A stretch of DNA of 64,000 nt from Streptomyces sp. MNU76 (GTDB lineage: Bacteria > Actinomycetota > Actinomycetes > Streptomycetales > Streptomycetaceae), in the NCBI RefSeq assembly GCF_020982545.1, contig NZ_JAJKLK010000031.1, positions 326,715 to 390,714 of the forward strand, read 5' to 3'. Of this stretch, positions 1 through 9,600 are shown piece by piece. Position 1 is the first letter of the stretch, and every line of letters begins with the position of its first letter. The notes under the pieces were generated by a model. It searched no databases. It had not been told where the DNA came from and saw only the letters and a list, made by a program, of their open reading frames with translations. Both the position numbers and the translations under genes were made by a program.

Positions 1-250
1 GGCGGGCCGGTGCCTCGCGGGGCGGTGGCGCGAGCCCGCGCGCGGCGCACGCCCGCCGGGCCAACTCGTCGGCGACGACCACCTGCGTGGCCCACCGCCG
101 CCGCTGTCGCTCCGCCCGCGCCTGCCCCTCCGGCCGGACCTCCCGGTCCCGCGCGGGCACCACCGCCAGCACGACGTCCACCCGCTCCCGGGCGACCGGC
201 TCACCACCGACGAGCGCGGCGGGCACGCCGTCCGCCGTCCGTCCGTTCAC
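1..250 (-). CDS. Hypothetical protein, N-terminal part only
   Basis: The gene runs off the left edge, so only about 83 N-terminal residues are visible. It starts with GTG at 250, which overlaps the TGA stop of the mannosidase gene in a GTGA arrangement, so it is probably translationally coupled to it and is the next gene of the same operon. The visible part reads as ordinary high-GC coding sequence, with a short ALVGGEPVARERVD stretch followed by an Arg/Ala-rich helix. That stretch loosely recalls the start of SurA-type peptidylprolyl isomerase chaperone domains, but this is a weak resemblance. I cannot assign a function. Confidence 0.55.
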   Translation of the reverse strand, partial: MNGRTADGVPAALVGGEPVARERVDVVLAVVPARDREVRPEGQARAERQRRRWATQVVVADELARRACAARGLAPPPREAPAR

Positions 251-3200
251 GGTCCCACCTCCAGGGCGACCGCTTCCGAGTAGGCCACGCAGCCGTGCCA
301 ACCGGCCTTCGCCATCAGCCAGTACGACCCCACGGGCACCGCCGAGCCGTCGATCTCGATCGCGTACTCCGTGCTCTCCCCGGGGGCCAGGGCGAAGCCC
401 TGGAGGCCCGGTGCCACGCCGGCCCACGTTCCCCACGAGGACACCGCCCAGAGCGCTCCGCCCACCGGCCCCCGGGTGGTGTTCCGCAGGCGCACCGGCA
501 CACGCGCCCGCTCGCCCCGGCGCACCTCGACCCGGTCGACGCCCAGCTCCATCACCAGACTCGGCCCGGTCCGCCCGTCCGGCTCGCCCCGGACCGCCGC
601 GCCGGGCACGTCCAGGGCGACCACGTCCTCGAACGTCTGCCCGCCGTGGGTGAGCCGCGCCGCCAGCGCGTAACGGCCGGGCACCGCCCCCGGCGGGGGT
701 GTCACGGTGACCTCGGTGAGCGAGAAGCCGCCCGCGCCGAGGGCGTACGGCAGTTCGGCGGGCTCGGCGCTCCAGCCGGGCGGCACCTCCAGGGCGACCG
801 TGCCCGATGCCGGCGCGTCGGTGAGCTCGGAGGAGATCCGCACCGTCGCCGTGACCGGGCCGTCGGCGGTCAGCGCGGCCGGCGAGAGGTAGAGGGCCAC
901 GGGCATGTTGCCCCGGGGCGCCGGACCGGAGTTGTGCAGCCAGTACCGGGTGTGCACGGGCTGGGCGGGCTCGTGCGCGGCGACACCGGCACCTTCGTCG
1001 GGGAGCGCGCAGGAGGACGGAAGCTGCTCGGCGGGGCTCCCGTCGCCGGGAACGCCGGAGGTGGTCCCGCAGGCCCGTACGGGCGGCGCGGTGGCCATCG
1101 GCGAGGCCAGCACGGTGGCCACCTGGAACCCGGTGAGGTCCAGCTCCAACGCCCCGTCCGGGCCGGGGGCCAGCGCCTCACCGGGCCGCTCCAGGACGTC
1201 CGCCCGTCGGCCTCCGGCCCACGCCGCAGGCCCTGTCACCCGCGCCCGCACCGGCCGCCCGTCCACCTCGTGCGCCCGTACGACGACCTCGCGCGCTGGG
1301 TCCACGGGCGTGGTGCCGCCCCGGGCCAGCGGCGACCCGGCCGGCTTCAACGCGTCCAGGACGACCCGGCCCTCGGGCTCCAGCGCCAGCAGGGTCACGG
1401 TCCTCGGCAGACCGGCCGTCGTCTGGGCGGGCTCCCGCAGCCGTGCCGTGAGCGGATGTTCGGGCGTGCGCAACCGCCCCGTGAGCGGATGGTTGAAGGC
1501 GTGGCCCGCACGCGGCCAGCCCAGCTCGCGCCAGTCGCCCTCGCCCGCGACGACCGCGTACCCGAAGGTGTGGGACCAGCGCTGGAGCTGGAAGCCGGAG
1601 CCGTCGGGCGCGGTGCGGCGGGGCGGGTCGACCCAGATGCCGGAGGGCCAGCCGGTGCAGGAGCGCATCAGTGACATGTGGAGGTCGCCGGCGGAGGTGA
1701 CGACACAGCCCGGGGTGCCCCGGTTCAGGATCGCGAAGCCCCGCCCGTCCCACGCGTCGCCCGGGGGCAGCGCCTCGCCGCCCCCGGCCGCGGTGGCCCG
1801 TACGGTCGCGTCGTCGAGGTCGGCGATCAGCGCGTCCACGGCCTTCGCGTCGTCCTCGGGGTGGGCGCCCGCCACCACGAGCAGCGGCAGCCGTTCCAGG
1901 TCCCGCAGGTCGGCGCCGGGCACCCACTCCTCGCGCAGGGAGGCGCGGGGCGCCACCCACACCGCCGCCAGACCGTCCTCGGCGAGCCGGCGGCGCAGTT
2001 CGCGGGCCGCCGCCGGGTCCCAGCCGAGGACTTCGGCGACCAGGGCGTTGCGCTCGGGGCCGCCGACGGCGATCCGGATGTCCGGCAGGTTGGAGTCGAC
2101 CTCCAGATCGCCGTAGCGGGGGCCGCCCGCGATCGTCGAGGTGGCCGTGACACCGGTGCGGACCAGGGCCGCGGCGAGCGGCGAGCCCAGTTCACCGGCG
2201 GCGTCCCAGTCGCCGAAGACCAGTTCGGCGACGCCGATGGACCGGTGGCCGAGCAGGGCGCCGGTGTCGTCGTGGACGGCGACGCGGGCCGTGGAGCCGA
2301 GCCCGAACCAGGTGTTGGCCGGGTTGTCGAGCGTCCACGGGAACCGCTCGCTGTCCACCTCGACGAACCCGAAGCCGCGTCCGACGACCGCGTCCGCGAC
2401 CTCGTGCACCGGCAGCCCGCCGCGCACGTCCGAGGGCCAGCGCACCCGGATCAGCCGGTCGGCACCGTCGTAGCCGTCGACGGTCGTCGTCACGTCCAGC
2501 CGGTCGACGCCCGCCCAGAGGGTGAGCCGCTGGGTGTACCGGAAGAGGCCCAGGTCGGCGCGGACGGTGATGCGGGAACCGGCCGGCGAGTGCTCGACAT
2601 CGATGTCAGCGGTCACGTCCCGGCTCCGGGCGGCCGTGGTGCCGGTCGGGGTGAGGTGCCAGGGGCCCTCGCCGAAGCGCGGGTGCCTCGGGTACTCCTC
2701 CTGCACCACCAGCTCGTTGCCGATGTCTCCGGGCCGCAGCAGCTCCCGGCCGCCCCCGGCTCCGGCGAGCGCGCGCAGGCTGCTGACGCCGCCGCCCCGT
2801 GCGGGGTCGACGGTCACCTCGTAGAACTCGTTGCGGATCGTCGTCCCGTCGCCGGACGTCCAGCCGGGCACCGAACCGTCCGCCAGCGAGAGCGCCTTGA
2901 GGCCCATGCCGGGCACGTCCGGCACGACGACGCTCAGTTCGCCGTCCTCGGACACGGCGGGCAGCGGCAGGCCGGTGTGGTCCAGCGGGATCCGGCCCGG
3001 GTCGGAAACGGTCAGCACGTCCCTGCGCCGCCAGGTCGCGGAGTTGAGGACGACCAGGTCCGCCCCGTCGCCCGGCAGCGGCGCGACCCGGTCGGCGAGC
3101 GCCTGGGTGGCGTCGGCGTGCACCTCCCGCGCCAGGTCGTACAACTCCCGCCAGCCGGTGAGCAGATCGATGTACACCTGGTCCGACTCGGAGCCGGTGA

Positions 3201-4635
3201 TGGCGTCGTGGTGGGCGCCGTAGATCAACTGCCGCCACGCCTTGTCGAGGGCCGCGTCCGGGTAGGGGTGCCCGGTGGTGAGGGAGGCGAGGGTCGCCCA
3301 GGCCTCGGCGTCGGCGAGGAGCGCCTCGCCGTACCGCTGGGCCTGCTTGGTGTCGATGTAGGAGACGTCCTTGCCGGTGTAGACCGGGTTCATGTCCCGG
3401 GTCTGCGGGGAGGCCGTGCGCCCCTCCCGCTCCAGCTCGGCGCGGACGGCGGCGAAGAAGTCCCGGGGGACGCCGCTGACGAACCGGGGCCAGACGTACC
3501 GCTCGTTCCAGTCCCGGTGGATGCCCATCACCCAGCGGCAGGGCGGCGCGTAGTCGCCGCCGACCGGCAGCAGGACGTTCCGGGTGAGCGCGACCTTCTT
3601 CAGGCCCCGGAAGAGCTTGAGCGCGGCGGCCTCGGCCTCGGGGAGCGTCGGCGCGTTGTCGATGGCCCAGCCGGCGCCGTAGTGGTTGACCATGTACGCG
3701 GTCAGCAGGCCGCGTCCGGAGGGGGCGATCCAGCTGAACTCCGCCGGGAACTGCATCCGCCGCGGATCGCGCGGCTCCTCCCCGAACACCGACAGGGTCG
3801 GCCCCCACTGGTGGAAGGGCCCGCGCGCCCAGGAACTCGACGTGACCCCCGCGTCCGCCATCAGCCCCGGGAACTGCGGGTCGTGCCCGAAGGCGTCCAG
3901 CTGCCAGGCGGTCTCCGGCGAGGCCCCCATGATCCCGCGCTGGAAGCCGTCGCCGTACAGCGCGTTGCGCACGGTCGCCTCGGCGCCGGTGAGGTTGGTG
4001 TTGGGCTCGTTGTAGGTGCCGCCCATGATCTCGACACGGCCGGCGCGGATCAGCTGCCGGAGGAAGGCCCGCTCCTCGGGGAAGGCGTCCCAGTACGGCT
4101 TGAGGTAGTCGACCTCGGCGAGCACGAAGGTGTACGCCGGATCGCGCCGGGCCAGATCGCAGTGGGCGCGGACGAGACTCATGCCGGACTGGCCGCGCGA
4201 GTCGAAGGTCCGCGCGGGCAGGCCGGTGACGGCCGGGTCGTCGGCGACGTCCCAGGTCTCGGTGTAGGCGGCCTGGGTGTTCCACCAGACGGGGTCGTAG
4301 TGGAAGTGGCTGACCATGAACATGGTCCAGCCGGGCTCGGCGACCGTGAAGCCGGCGGTCCGCCGGGCCACCAGGTCCCCGTCGGCGGCCGTGACGGTGA
4401 TCTCCCGGTGGTCGCCGGCGGCGAGACCGTCCGTGGCCACGGGGATCTCGGCGCGTACGGTGCCGTCCTCGCCGACGGTGACGACGGACTGCCCGGCCGT
4501 GCGTACACCAGGGCCTTCCACGCTCAGCCGGGCCGGCCGGCCCGCGTCGTGCTCGACGACCACGGCGACCACCTGCTGCGGCTGGTCCTCCGTCCCGACG
4601 AAGAGCTCGGTCGACTCGACAGAGATGACGCGCAT
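247..4635 (-). CDS. GH38 alpha-mannosidase-like glycoside hydrolase, 1462 aa
   Basis: Retaining glycosidase of family GH38, expected to remove alpha-mannose residues from glycans. The N-terminal catalytic domain carries the family signature HFHYDPVWW near residue 110 and the nucleophile region WQLDAFGHDP near residue 245, where the Asp is the predicted nucleophile. The middle holds the GH38 beta-sandwich, and the C-terminal 400 residues look like NEW3-type immunoglobulin-like domains, making the protein longer than a typical bacterial GH38. There is no signal peptide, so it probably acts in the cytoplasm. The ATG at 4635 is preceded by AGGAG. Two matching palindromes lie 48 and 76 bp upstream and a hairpin covers the start codon, so both transcription and translation may be regulated. 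The RpiR regulator lies just upstream on the same strand. Confidence 0.9.
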   Translation of the reverse strand: MRVISVESTELFVGTEDQPQQVVAVVVEHDAGRPARLSVEGPGVRTAGQSVVTVGEDGTVRAEIPVATDGLAAGDHREITVTAADGDLVARRTAGFTVAEPGWTMFMVSHFHYDPVWWNTQAAYTETWDVADDPAVTGLPARTFDSRGQSGMSLVRAHCDLARRDPAYTFVLAEVDYLKPYWDAFPEERAFLRQLIRAGRVEIMGGTYNEPNTNLTGAEATVRNALYGDGFQRGIMGASPETAWQLDAFGHDPQFPGLMADAGVTSSSWARGPFHQWGPTLSVFGEEPRDPRRMQFPAEFSWIAPSGRGLLTAYMVNHYGAGWAIDNAPTLPEAEAAALKLFRGLKKVALTRNVLLPVGGDYAPPCRWVMGIHRDWNERYVWPRFVSGVPRDFFAAVRAELEREGRTASPQTRDMNPVYTGKDVSYIDTKQAQRYGEALLADAEAWATLASLTTGHPYPDAALDKAWRQLIYGAHHDAITGSESDQVYIDLLTGWRELYDLAREVHADATQALADRVAPLPGDGADLVVLNSATWRRRDVLTVSDPGRIPLDHTGLPLPAVSEDGELSVVVPDVPGMGLKALSLADGSVPGWTSGDGTTIRNEFYEVTVDPARGGGVSSLRALAGAGGGRELLRPGDIGNELVVQEEYPRHPRFGEGPWHLTPTGTTAARSRDVTADIDVEHSPAGSRITVRADLGLFRYTQRLTLWAGVDRLDVTTTVDGYDGADRLIRVRWPSDVRGGLPVHEVADAVVGRGFGFVEVDSERFPWTLDNPANTWFGLGSTARVAVHDDTGALLGHRSIGVAELVFGDWDAAGELGSPLAAALVRTGVTATSTIAGGPRYGDLEVDSNLPDIRIAVGGPERNALVAEVLGWDPAAARELRRRLAEDGLAAVWVAPRASLREEWVPGADLRDLERLPLLVVAGAHPEDDAKAVDALIADLDDATVRATAAGGGEALPPGDAWDGRGFAILNRGTPGCVVTSAGDLHMSLMRSCTGWPSGIWVDPPRRTAPDGSGFQLQRWSHTFGYAVVAGEGDWRELGWPRAGHAFNHPLTGRLRTPEHPLTARLREPAQTTAGLPRTVTLLALEPEGRVVLDALKPAGSPLARGGTTPVDPAREVVVRAHEVDGRPVRARVTGPAAWAGGRRADVLERPGEALAPGPDGALELDLTGFQVATVLASPMATAPPVRACGTTSGVPGDGSPAEQLPSSCALPDEGAGVAAHEPAQPVHTRYWLHNSGPAPRGNMPVALYLSPAALTADGPVTATVRISSELTDAPASGTVALEVPPGWSAEPAELPYALGAGGFSLTEVTVTPPPGAVPGRYALAARLTHGGQTFEDVVALDVPGAAVRGEPDGRTGPSLVMELGVDRVEVRRGERARVPVRLRNTTRGPVGGALWAVSSWGTWAGVAPGLQGFALAPGESTEYAIEIDGSAVPVGSYWLMAKAGWHGCVAYSEAVALEVGP

Positions 4636-4667
4636 GGGGCTCCTACGAGTGCTCGGGGGAGCCCCAT
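4633..4667 (-). promoter_or_regulatory. Hairpin over the GH38 start codon and Shine-Dalgarno
   Basis: A perfect 10-bp inverted repeat, ATGGGGCTCC (4634-4643) and GGAGCCCCAT (4658-4667), is separated by 14 nt. In the minus-strand mRNA the downstream arm contains the GGAG of the ribosome binding site and most of the ATG start codon. If it forms, it would hide the initiation site. This is read directly from sequence; the regulatory role is inferred. Confidence 0.5.
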
Positions 4668-4682
4668 CCTGGCAGCGTGGGG

Positions 4683-4725
4683 TGGTTCAATCAACCATGC
4701 ATCGGAATATTGGTTGATTCAACCA
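4683..4725. promoter_or_regulatory. Two RpiR-type operator palindromes upstream of GH38
   Basis: Two 15-bp palindromes, TGGTTCAATCAACCA (4683-4697) and TGGTTGATTCAACCA (4711-4725), lie between the RpiR gene and the mannosidase gene. They are the same site in opposite orientation apart from the central base, with centres 28 bp apart. Arms are TGGTT/AACCA. Closely related sites precede the SIS gene (5791-5805) and, in weaker form, GH84 (9774-9787). The best inference is that they are operators of the adjacent MurR/RpiR regulator. Confidence 0.7.
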
Positions 4726-4764
4726 GGCAAAATCGCTCGCCGCCCCGGCCACGCCGTGCCCCGG

Positions 4765-5649
4765 TCAGCGGCTGCGCCGGGACTTCACCGCGTGTGCGCC
4801 CGCGATGTGGTCGGTCAGCGCCAGGGAGGCGCTCGCCCGCTGGTAGGAGAGCTGGCCGACGCGGACGTAGAGGCAGTCGATGAGCATCAGCACGGAGTGG
4901 CGGGCGCCGATGCTGCCGGTGCGGAAGCTGGTCTCCGACGACGACGCGATCAGCCGGATGTCGGCGGCGCGGGCCAGCGGCGAGCGGGGATCGGCGGTCA
5001 GGGCGATGGTGGTGGCACCGCGCTCCCTGGCCAGCTCGAACGGCTCGATCACCTCCCGGGTGGCGCCCGAGTGGGAGATGCCGATCGCCACGTCCGCCGG
5101 GGTCAGCAGGGCGGCCGACGTGGTCGCCGCGTGCACCTCGGTCCAGCCGCGCACCGCGCAGCCGATGCGGAACAGCCGGGTCTCCGTCTCCTGCGCGACC
5201 GCGCCGCTGCCGCCGACGCCGTACACGTCCGTGCGCCGCGCGCGGGCCACGGCCTGCGCGGCCCGCTCCACGGAGTCCAGGTCGATCCGGTCGATGGTCT
5301 GCTGGATCGCCCGCAGATCGGCGGTGCCGACGACCTGGACGACCCGCTCCAGGCTGTCGTCGGGGGAGATGTCCGGGCCGATCTCGGCGCTGCCCCACTC
5401 CGAGGACTCGCCCCGGCCCCGCTCCTGGGCCAGCTCGATCAGCAGATGCTGATAGGAGTCGAGGCCGATGGCCCGGCAGAACCGGGTCACGGTTGCCTGG
5501 GAGGTGCCGGTGCGCCGGCCCAGCTCCGCGGCCGAGCAGTGGGTGACGGCGGCCGGATCCTCCAGGATCAGCTCGCCGACCTTCCGCAGGGAGCCGGCCA
5601 GCCGGGGCAGCTCGGTGCGGATCAGGGCGGTGACATCGGTCGAGGGCAT
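4765..5649 (-). CDS. MurR/RpiR family transcriptional regulator, 294 aa
   Basis: Sugar-phosphate responsive DNA-binding regulator. Residues 1-80 form an RpiR-type helix-turn-helix (the recognition segment RRTGTSQATVTRFCRAIG is typical), and residues 125-270 form a SIS domain that in this family binds phosphorylated amino sugars or sugars. Length is normal for the family. The ATG at 5649 lies next to a region packed with dyads shared with the divergent SIS gene. Its position among GH38, SIS and GH84 genes and the repeated palindromes argue that it controls the whole glycan cluster, probably as a repressor relieved by a sugar phosphate. The effector is not known. Confidence 0.9.
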   Translation of the reverse strand: MPSTDVTALIRTELPRLAGSLRKVGELILEDPAAVTHCSAAELGRRTGTSQATVTRFCRAIGLDSYQHLLIELAQERGRGESSEWGSAEIGPDISPDDSLERVVQVVGTADLRAIQQTIDRIDLDSVERAAQAVARARRTDVYGVGGSGAVAQETETRLFRIGCAVRGWTEVHAATTSAALLTPADVAIGISHSGATREVIEPFELARERGATTIALTADPRSPLARAADIRLIASSSETSFRTGSIGARHSVLMLIDCLYVRVGQLSYQRASASLALTDHIAGAHAVKSRRSR

Positions 5650-5756
5650 GCAGAGAAGGTATCAGCCACCCGTTGGCGCATCGACTGAATACCAGGACCG
5701 GCCTTCGCGGCCGCACTCGGGGGTGAACTGCGCCATTGCACCGGATGCCGCGCCTG

Positions 5757-5780
5757 TGATTCAGTGATTCACTGATAGGT
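5757..5780. promoter_or_regulatory. Dyad in the RpiR/SIS intergenic region
   Basis: A second dyad, CAGTGATTCACTG (arms CAGTGA/TCACTG), lies just upstream of the SIS-gene operator and repeats the TGATTCA core found in the other sites. It may be an auxiliary operator or part of the promoter. Only the symmetry is seen directly. Confidence 0.35.
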
Positions 5781-5790
5781 GTGTATGGGG

Positions 5791-5805
5791 TGGTTCAATC
5801 CACCA
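5791..5805. promoter_or_regulatory. RpiR-type operator upstream of the SIS gene
   Basis: TGGTTCAATCCACCA matches the two GH38 operators in 14 of 15 positions. It lies 15 bp upstream of the GTG start at 5820 and overlaps the likely ribosome binding region, so bound protein would block transcription of the SIS gene. Confidence 0.65.
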
Positions 5806-5819
5806 GTGGGGAGTCTCAG

Positions 5820-6608
5820 GTGTCCGTCGAGTCCGCCAACGAGTCCGTGACCGAGCCGGTGAGCGCCGACCGCTTCGCGCGCGAGGGCCTGGCCGTCCTG
5901 CACCGTCTCACCGAGTCCGCGCGCGCCGACGTGAGCGCCGCCGCCACGCTGATCGCCGACTGCGTCCGCGAGGACGGCGTCGTCCATGCCTTCGGCACCG
6001 GCCACTCCCAGGCCATGGTCCTCGAACTCGCCGGCCGCGCCGGCGGCTTCGTGCCCACCAACCGGATCCAGATGGCCGACCTCGTGCTCTTCGGCGGCGA
6101 CCACCCCAGCGGCCTCGACGACCCGCTGCTCGAACGCGAGCCCGGCATAGCGGTCCGCCTCTACGAACTGGCGGCCCCACGCCCGCAGGACCTCTTCGTC
6201 GTCATCTCCAACTCCGGCGTCAACAACGTCATCGTCGAGATGGCCCTGCATGCCAAGGAGCGAGGCCACCGCCTGCTCGCTCTCACCTCCCTCGCCCACA
6301 CCCACTCCGTGCCCGCCACCCACCCCAGCGGCAAGAAGCTCGCCGACCTCGCCGACGTCGTCCTCGACAACGCGGCCCCGCGCGGCGACGCCCTGCTGGA
6401 ACTCCCGGGCGGCGGTGCGATCTGCGCCCTCTCCACCCTCACCGGCGTCATGCTCGTCCAGATGACCGTCGCCGAGGTCGCCGCCCAACTCCTCGCCTCC
6501 GGCGACCGCCCCCCGGTCTACGTCTCCGCCAACGTGCCCGGCGGCTTCGAGAGCAACCTGGGACTGGAGCAGCGGTACGCCGGCCGCATCCGGCGCACCG
6601 CCAGCTGA
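5820..6608 (+). CDS. SIS-domain phosphosugar-binding protein (UPF0309-like), 262 aa
   Basis: Single-domain SIS protein resembling the UPF0309 family. The fold signature is clear: HAFGTGHSQAMVLELAGRAGG near residue 50 and VVISNSGVNNVIVEMA near residue 130, with the Ser/Thr-rich loops that hold the phosphate of a sugar phosphate. Members of the fold are isomerases, deaminases or etherases of amino-sugar phosphates; which reaction applies here is not evident. I chose GTG at 5820 because GGGGAG lies 6 nt upstream; an earlier in-frame GTG at 5781 would make the operator part of the gene. It is transcribed divergently from the RpiR regulator and convergently with GH84. Confidence 0.88.
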   Translation: MSVESANESVTEPVSADRFAREGLAVLHRLTESARADVSAAATLIADCVREDGVVHAFGTGHSQAMVLELAGRAGGFVPTNRIQMADLVLFGGDHPSGLDDPLLEREPGIAVRLYELAAPRPQDLFVVISNSGVNNVIVEMALHAKERGHRLLALTSLAHTHSVPATHPSGKKLADLADVVLDNAAPRGDALLELPGGGAICALSTLTGVMLVQMTVAEVAAQLLASGDRPPVYVSANVPGGFESNLGLEQRYAGRIRRTAS

Positions 6609-6622
6609 TCACTCGCGGACGC

Positions 6623-9600
6623 CTAGGGCACCGGCACGGGCGTCAGCGCGACCGCCAGTGGATAGGCGCCGGTCGTCAGCGGCGCCCCCGCGGTGCCGGT
6701 CGCGGTGTCGACCGGCACCAGCCTGTTCCCGTCGGCCGTGGTGACGTAGGCCGTGCCGCCGTCCCAGTCCAGGCCGACGTCGAACGCGGACCTCCCGACG
6801 GTGATCCGCCTGCCAGGTGCGCCCGTCACGGTGTCGACCGGTGTGACGTGGTCCCCGGTGCTGGGGCTCACCCACAGCGTCCGGCCGTCCGGTGACAGCC
6901 CGAGCCCGTACGCCTGACCGGAGACGAGCAGCGTCGGCTCGGTGTCGTTGCTCGCGGTGTCGATCGGAGTGACCGTCGACCCACCGGAGTTGGACACGTA
7001 CACCGTCTTCCCGTCCGGCGCGGCCACGACGTTGAAGGGGCGGGGACCGACCGGGATCGCCGCCCCGGCCCTCCCGGTGCCCAGGTCGACCGGCGAGACC
7101 GTGTTGTCGTGGATGTTCGCCACGTACAGCGTCCGTCCGTCCGGGGTGATCGCCATGTTCTCCGGTCCCGACCCGACCGTGACGGTCGCGCCCGCCCGGA
7201 GCGTGCCCGTGTCCACCGGCTGCACCGTGCCGTCGGTGTAGTTGGCGACCCACAGGGTGCCGCCGTCCGGCGTCAGCGCGAGCCCGGCGGGGACACGGCC
7301 CACCCGCACGGTGGCGGTGACCTCGCCGCGCGCCACGTCGATGACGCTGACCGAGTTCGAGCCCTGGTTCGCGGCGTAGGCGGTCCGGCCGTCGGCGCTC
7401 ACGACCACCTCACCGGGGTTCGCGCCCACGGCGATGTCCGTGCTCTTCCCGGACGAGAGGTCGATGGAACTGACCGAGGCCCCGCTGAAGTTGGCCGTCA
7501 GAGCTCTCGACGCCCCGTCCCCGTCGGTGACCCGTACCGGGATCGCCCGGTCGAGGACGCCCGAGCCGGACACGACGACGGAGTGCACGCCCTCGGTGAC
7601 CCCGGTGAGGGTGACCTCGGCCGAGGCACCGCCCCCGGCCGGGACGGTCACGGTCCCCTCGGCGGGCGTGGCCGTCACCCCGTCCGGTACGTCGAGTTTC
7701 CAGGTCACCGTCCGCGCCTCGGCCGCGGAGGAGAAACGGAGGGCCACCGACCCGGAGGCCCCCGGCTTCAAGGAGAGCGAGCCCGGCGCGAAGGAGGCGT
7801 CGACGCCGGGGTCCGGCGCGTGCCGGAGCATCGCCTGGTACAGGAACTGGTCCATCACCCCTGGCGACACCTGCTGCGGTATCGCGTCCAGCGCCTTGCG
7901 CTCGCTCCGCAGCCGGTTCCAGTATCTCGACACCGCGTCCGCGTCACCCCGCTCACCGGCCAGCAACAGGTCCACGGCCGTCAGTCCGGCGGTGCCGTAG
8001 GAGCCGAGCTTGTCCAGCCAGGGCGAAGTCTCCTTCAGGAAGCCGGGGTTGGCGAGACGGGCGCGCAGCTTCGCGGGCGTGGCGGCCATGTCCGTGAAGT
8101 ACGACCGCAGCGCGGCCGCCGCCTCGTCGAGGCCCCTGCCCTCCTCGTACGCCTTCTGGAACGCGGCGAGCAGTCTGGCCAGTGTGGGGGCCTCGGTGGC
8201 GTCGAGCTGGGAGGAGTGGCTGTTCTCGGCGAAGATCCGTAGCCACGGCGCCGCGCCCGGCCCCGCCAGGTCCCGCACGGAGGCGAGGAAGGCGGCCCGG
8301 GGGTCGTACGCCTCCGCGTTCCAGAGATAGGCCGCCGACGTGAACAGCGCGAGCTTGCTCGCCTCCGCCTGCACCATCGGGTTGGCGGTGACGCCGACGG
8401 ACTCACCCGCCACCCCGGCCTCCCGGCCCGTGTAGGGGCCGAGCAGGAGGCGGCTGGTGACGTAGTCGTTGACCGGGTAGTTGTCCCAGACCAGGATCGG
8501 ATGGCCGTAGACCGCACGGGCCTGCCGCAGCTGCGCGGCGGTGATCGTCGGCGCGATCACCCCGACACCGGTCCACTCCACGACCACGTCCGCGTCCAAC
8601 CGCTCGCGCAGCGCCTTCTTGTACGGGGTGTCCGCGAGGTCCGAGTACTCGGTGGGGACCATCTCCAGCGGGTGGAGTCCGGTGCGCCCGGCGGAGAACT
8701 CCTCCCACACCCGGTTCAGCAGATGCGCCTGAGCCTCGCCGGCGGCGCCGCCCCCGCTGCCGAAACGTTCCTCGTCCGCCGCGCAGTTCCACTTGGTGTA
8801 GCTGATGTCGTCCAGCGGGATCGCGAAGGACCGCACCCCGATGTCGTACAGCGAGGCGAACTTGCGGACCAGGGCGGTGATGTCACCGTCCGAGGAGTAG
8901 CAGACCGACAGGCCGGGCGAGAGGGCGTAGGTGAAGCGGACGTGGTTGGCGGCGGCCCGATCGACGAGTTCGCGCACCTGGGCGAGTCGGTCGGCCGGGT
9001 ACTCGTCGCGCCACCGCTCCCGCAGATACGGGTCGTCCTTGGGGGAGTAGACGTACACGTTCTGCTTGGTGCGGCCGTAGAAGTCGAGTTGGCTCAGCCG
9101 TTCGGCGTGGGACCAGGGGGTGCCGTAGAAACCCTCGACGACACCGCGCAGTGCGGCTGTCGGCCAGTCCCGGACGGTCACCTCGGGCAGGTGCCGGCCG
9201 GTGAGAAGTTGGCGGAGGGTCTGGGCGGCGTAGAACGTGCCGGTGGTGTCGGCGCCGGAGAGGGCGAGCAGGGTACGGCCGGAGCCGCGTCCGGAGGCCA
9301 GGACGTATCCCTCGGCGGGCAGCCCGGCCGGGGATCCGACGCCGAGCCGGCGCAGCGCGCCCGCGGTCGCCGGGTTCTCGTCGGGCCCGCCGACGTAGAC
9401 GGTGAGCCCTGCGGAGGGCGGACGTTGCCCGGCCGGCACGGTGACGATCCGGTCGGCCCCGGCGGCCCGCAGCGCGGTCTCGACGGTCCGCTGCGCGGAG
9501 GGGTCGGTGCGGGGCCCGACCACCGCCACCACCCGGTCGGGAACGGCGAGTCGACGTCCGTCGCCCTCGATGTGACGGGGCGTCGGCCACACCTCGGGCA

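Noticed and set aside
1678..5688. 1336-codon open frame on the plus strand
   Set aside because: It lies antisense to the GH38 and RpiR genes, has Arg/Gly/Val-rich shadow composition and no recognisable domain; long antisense frames are usual at this GC content.
4691..5716. 341-codon minus-strand frame overlapping the RpiR gene
   Set aside because: It is the RpiR gene read in a shifted frame, with Arg/Pro-rich composition.
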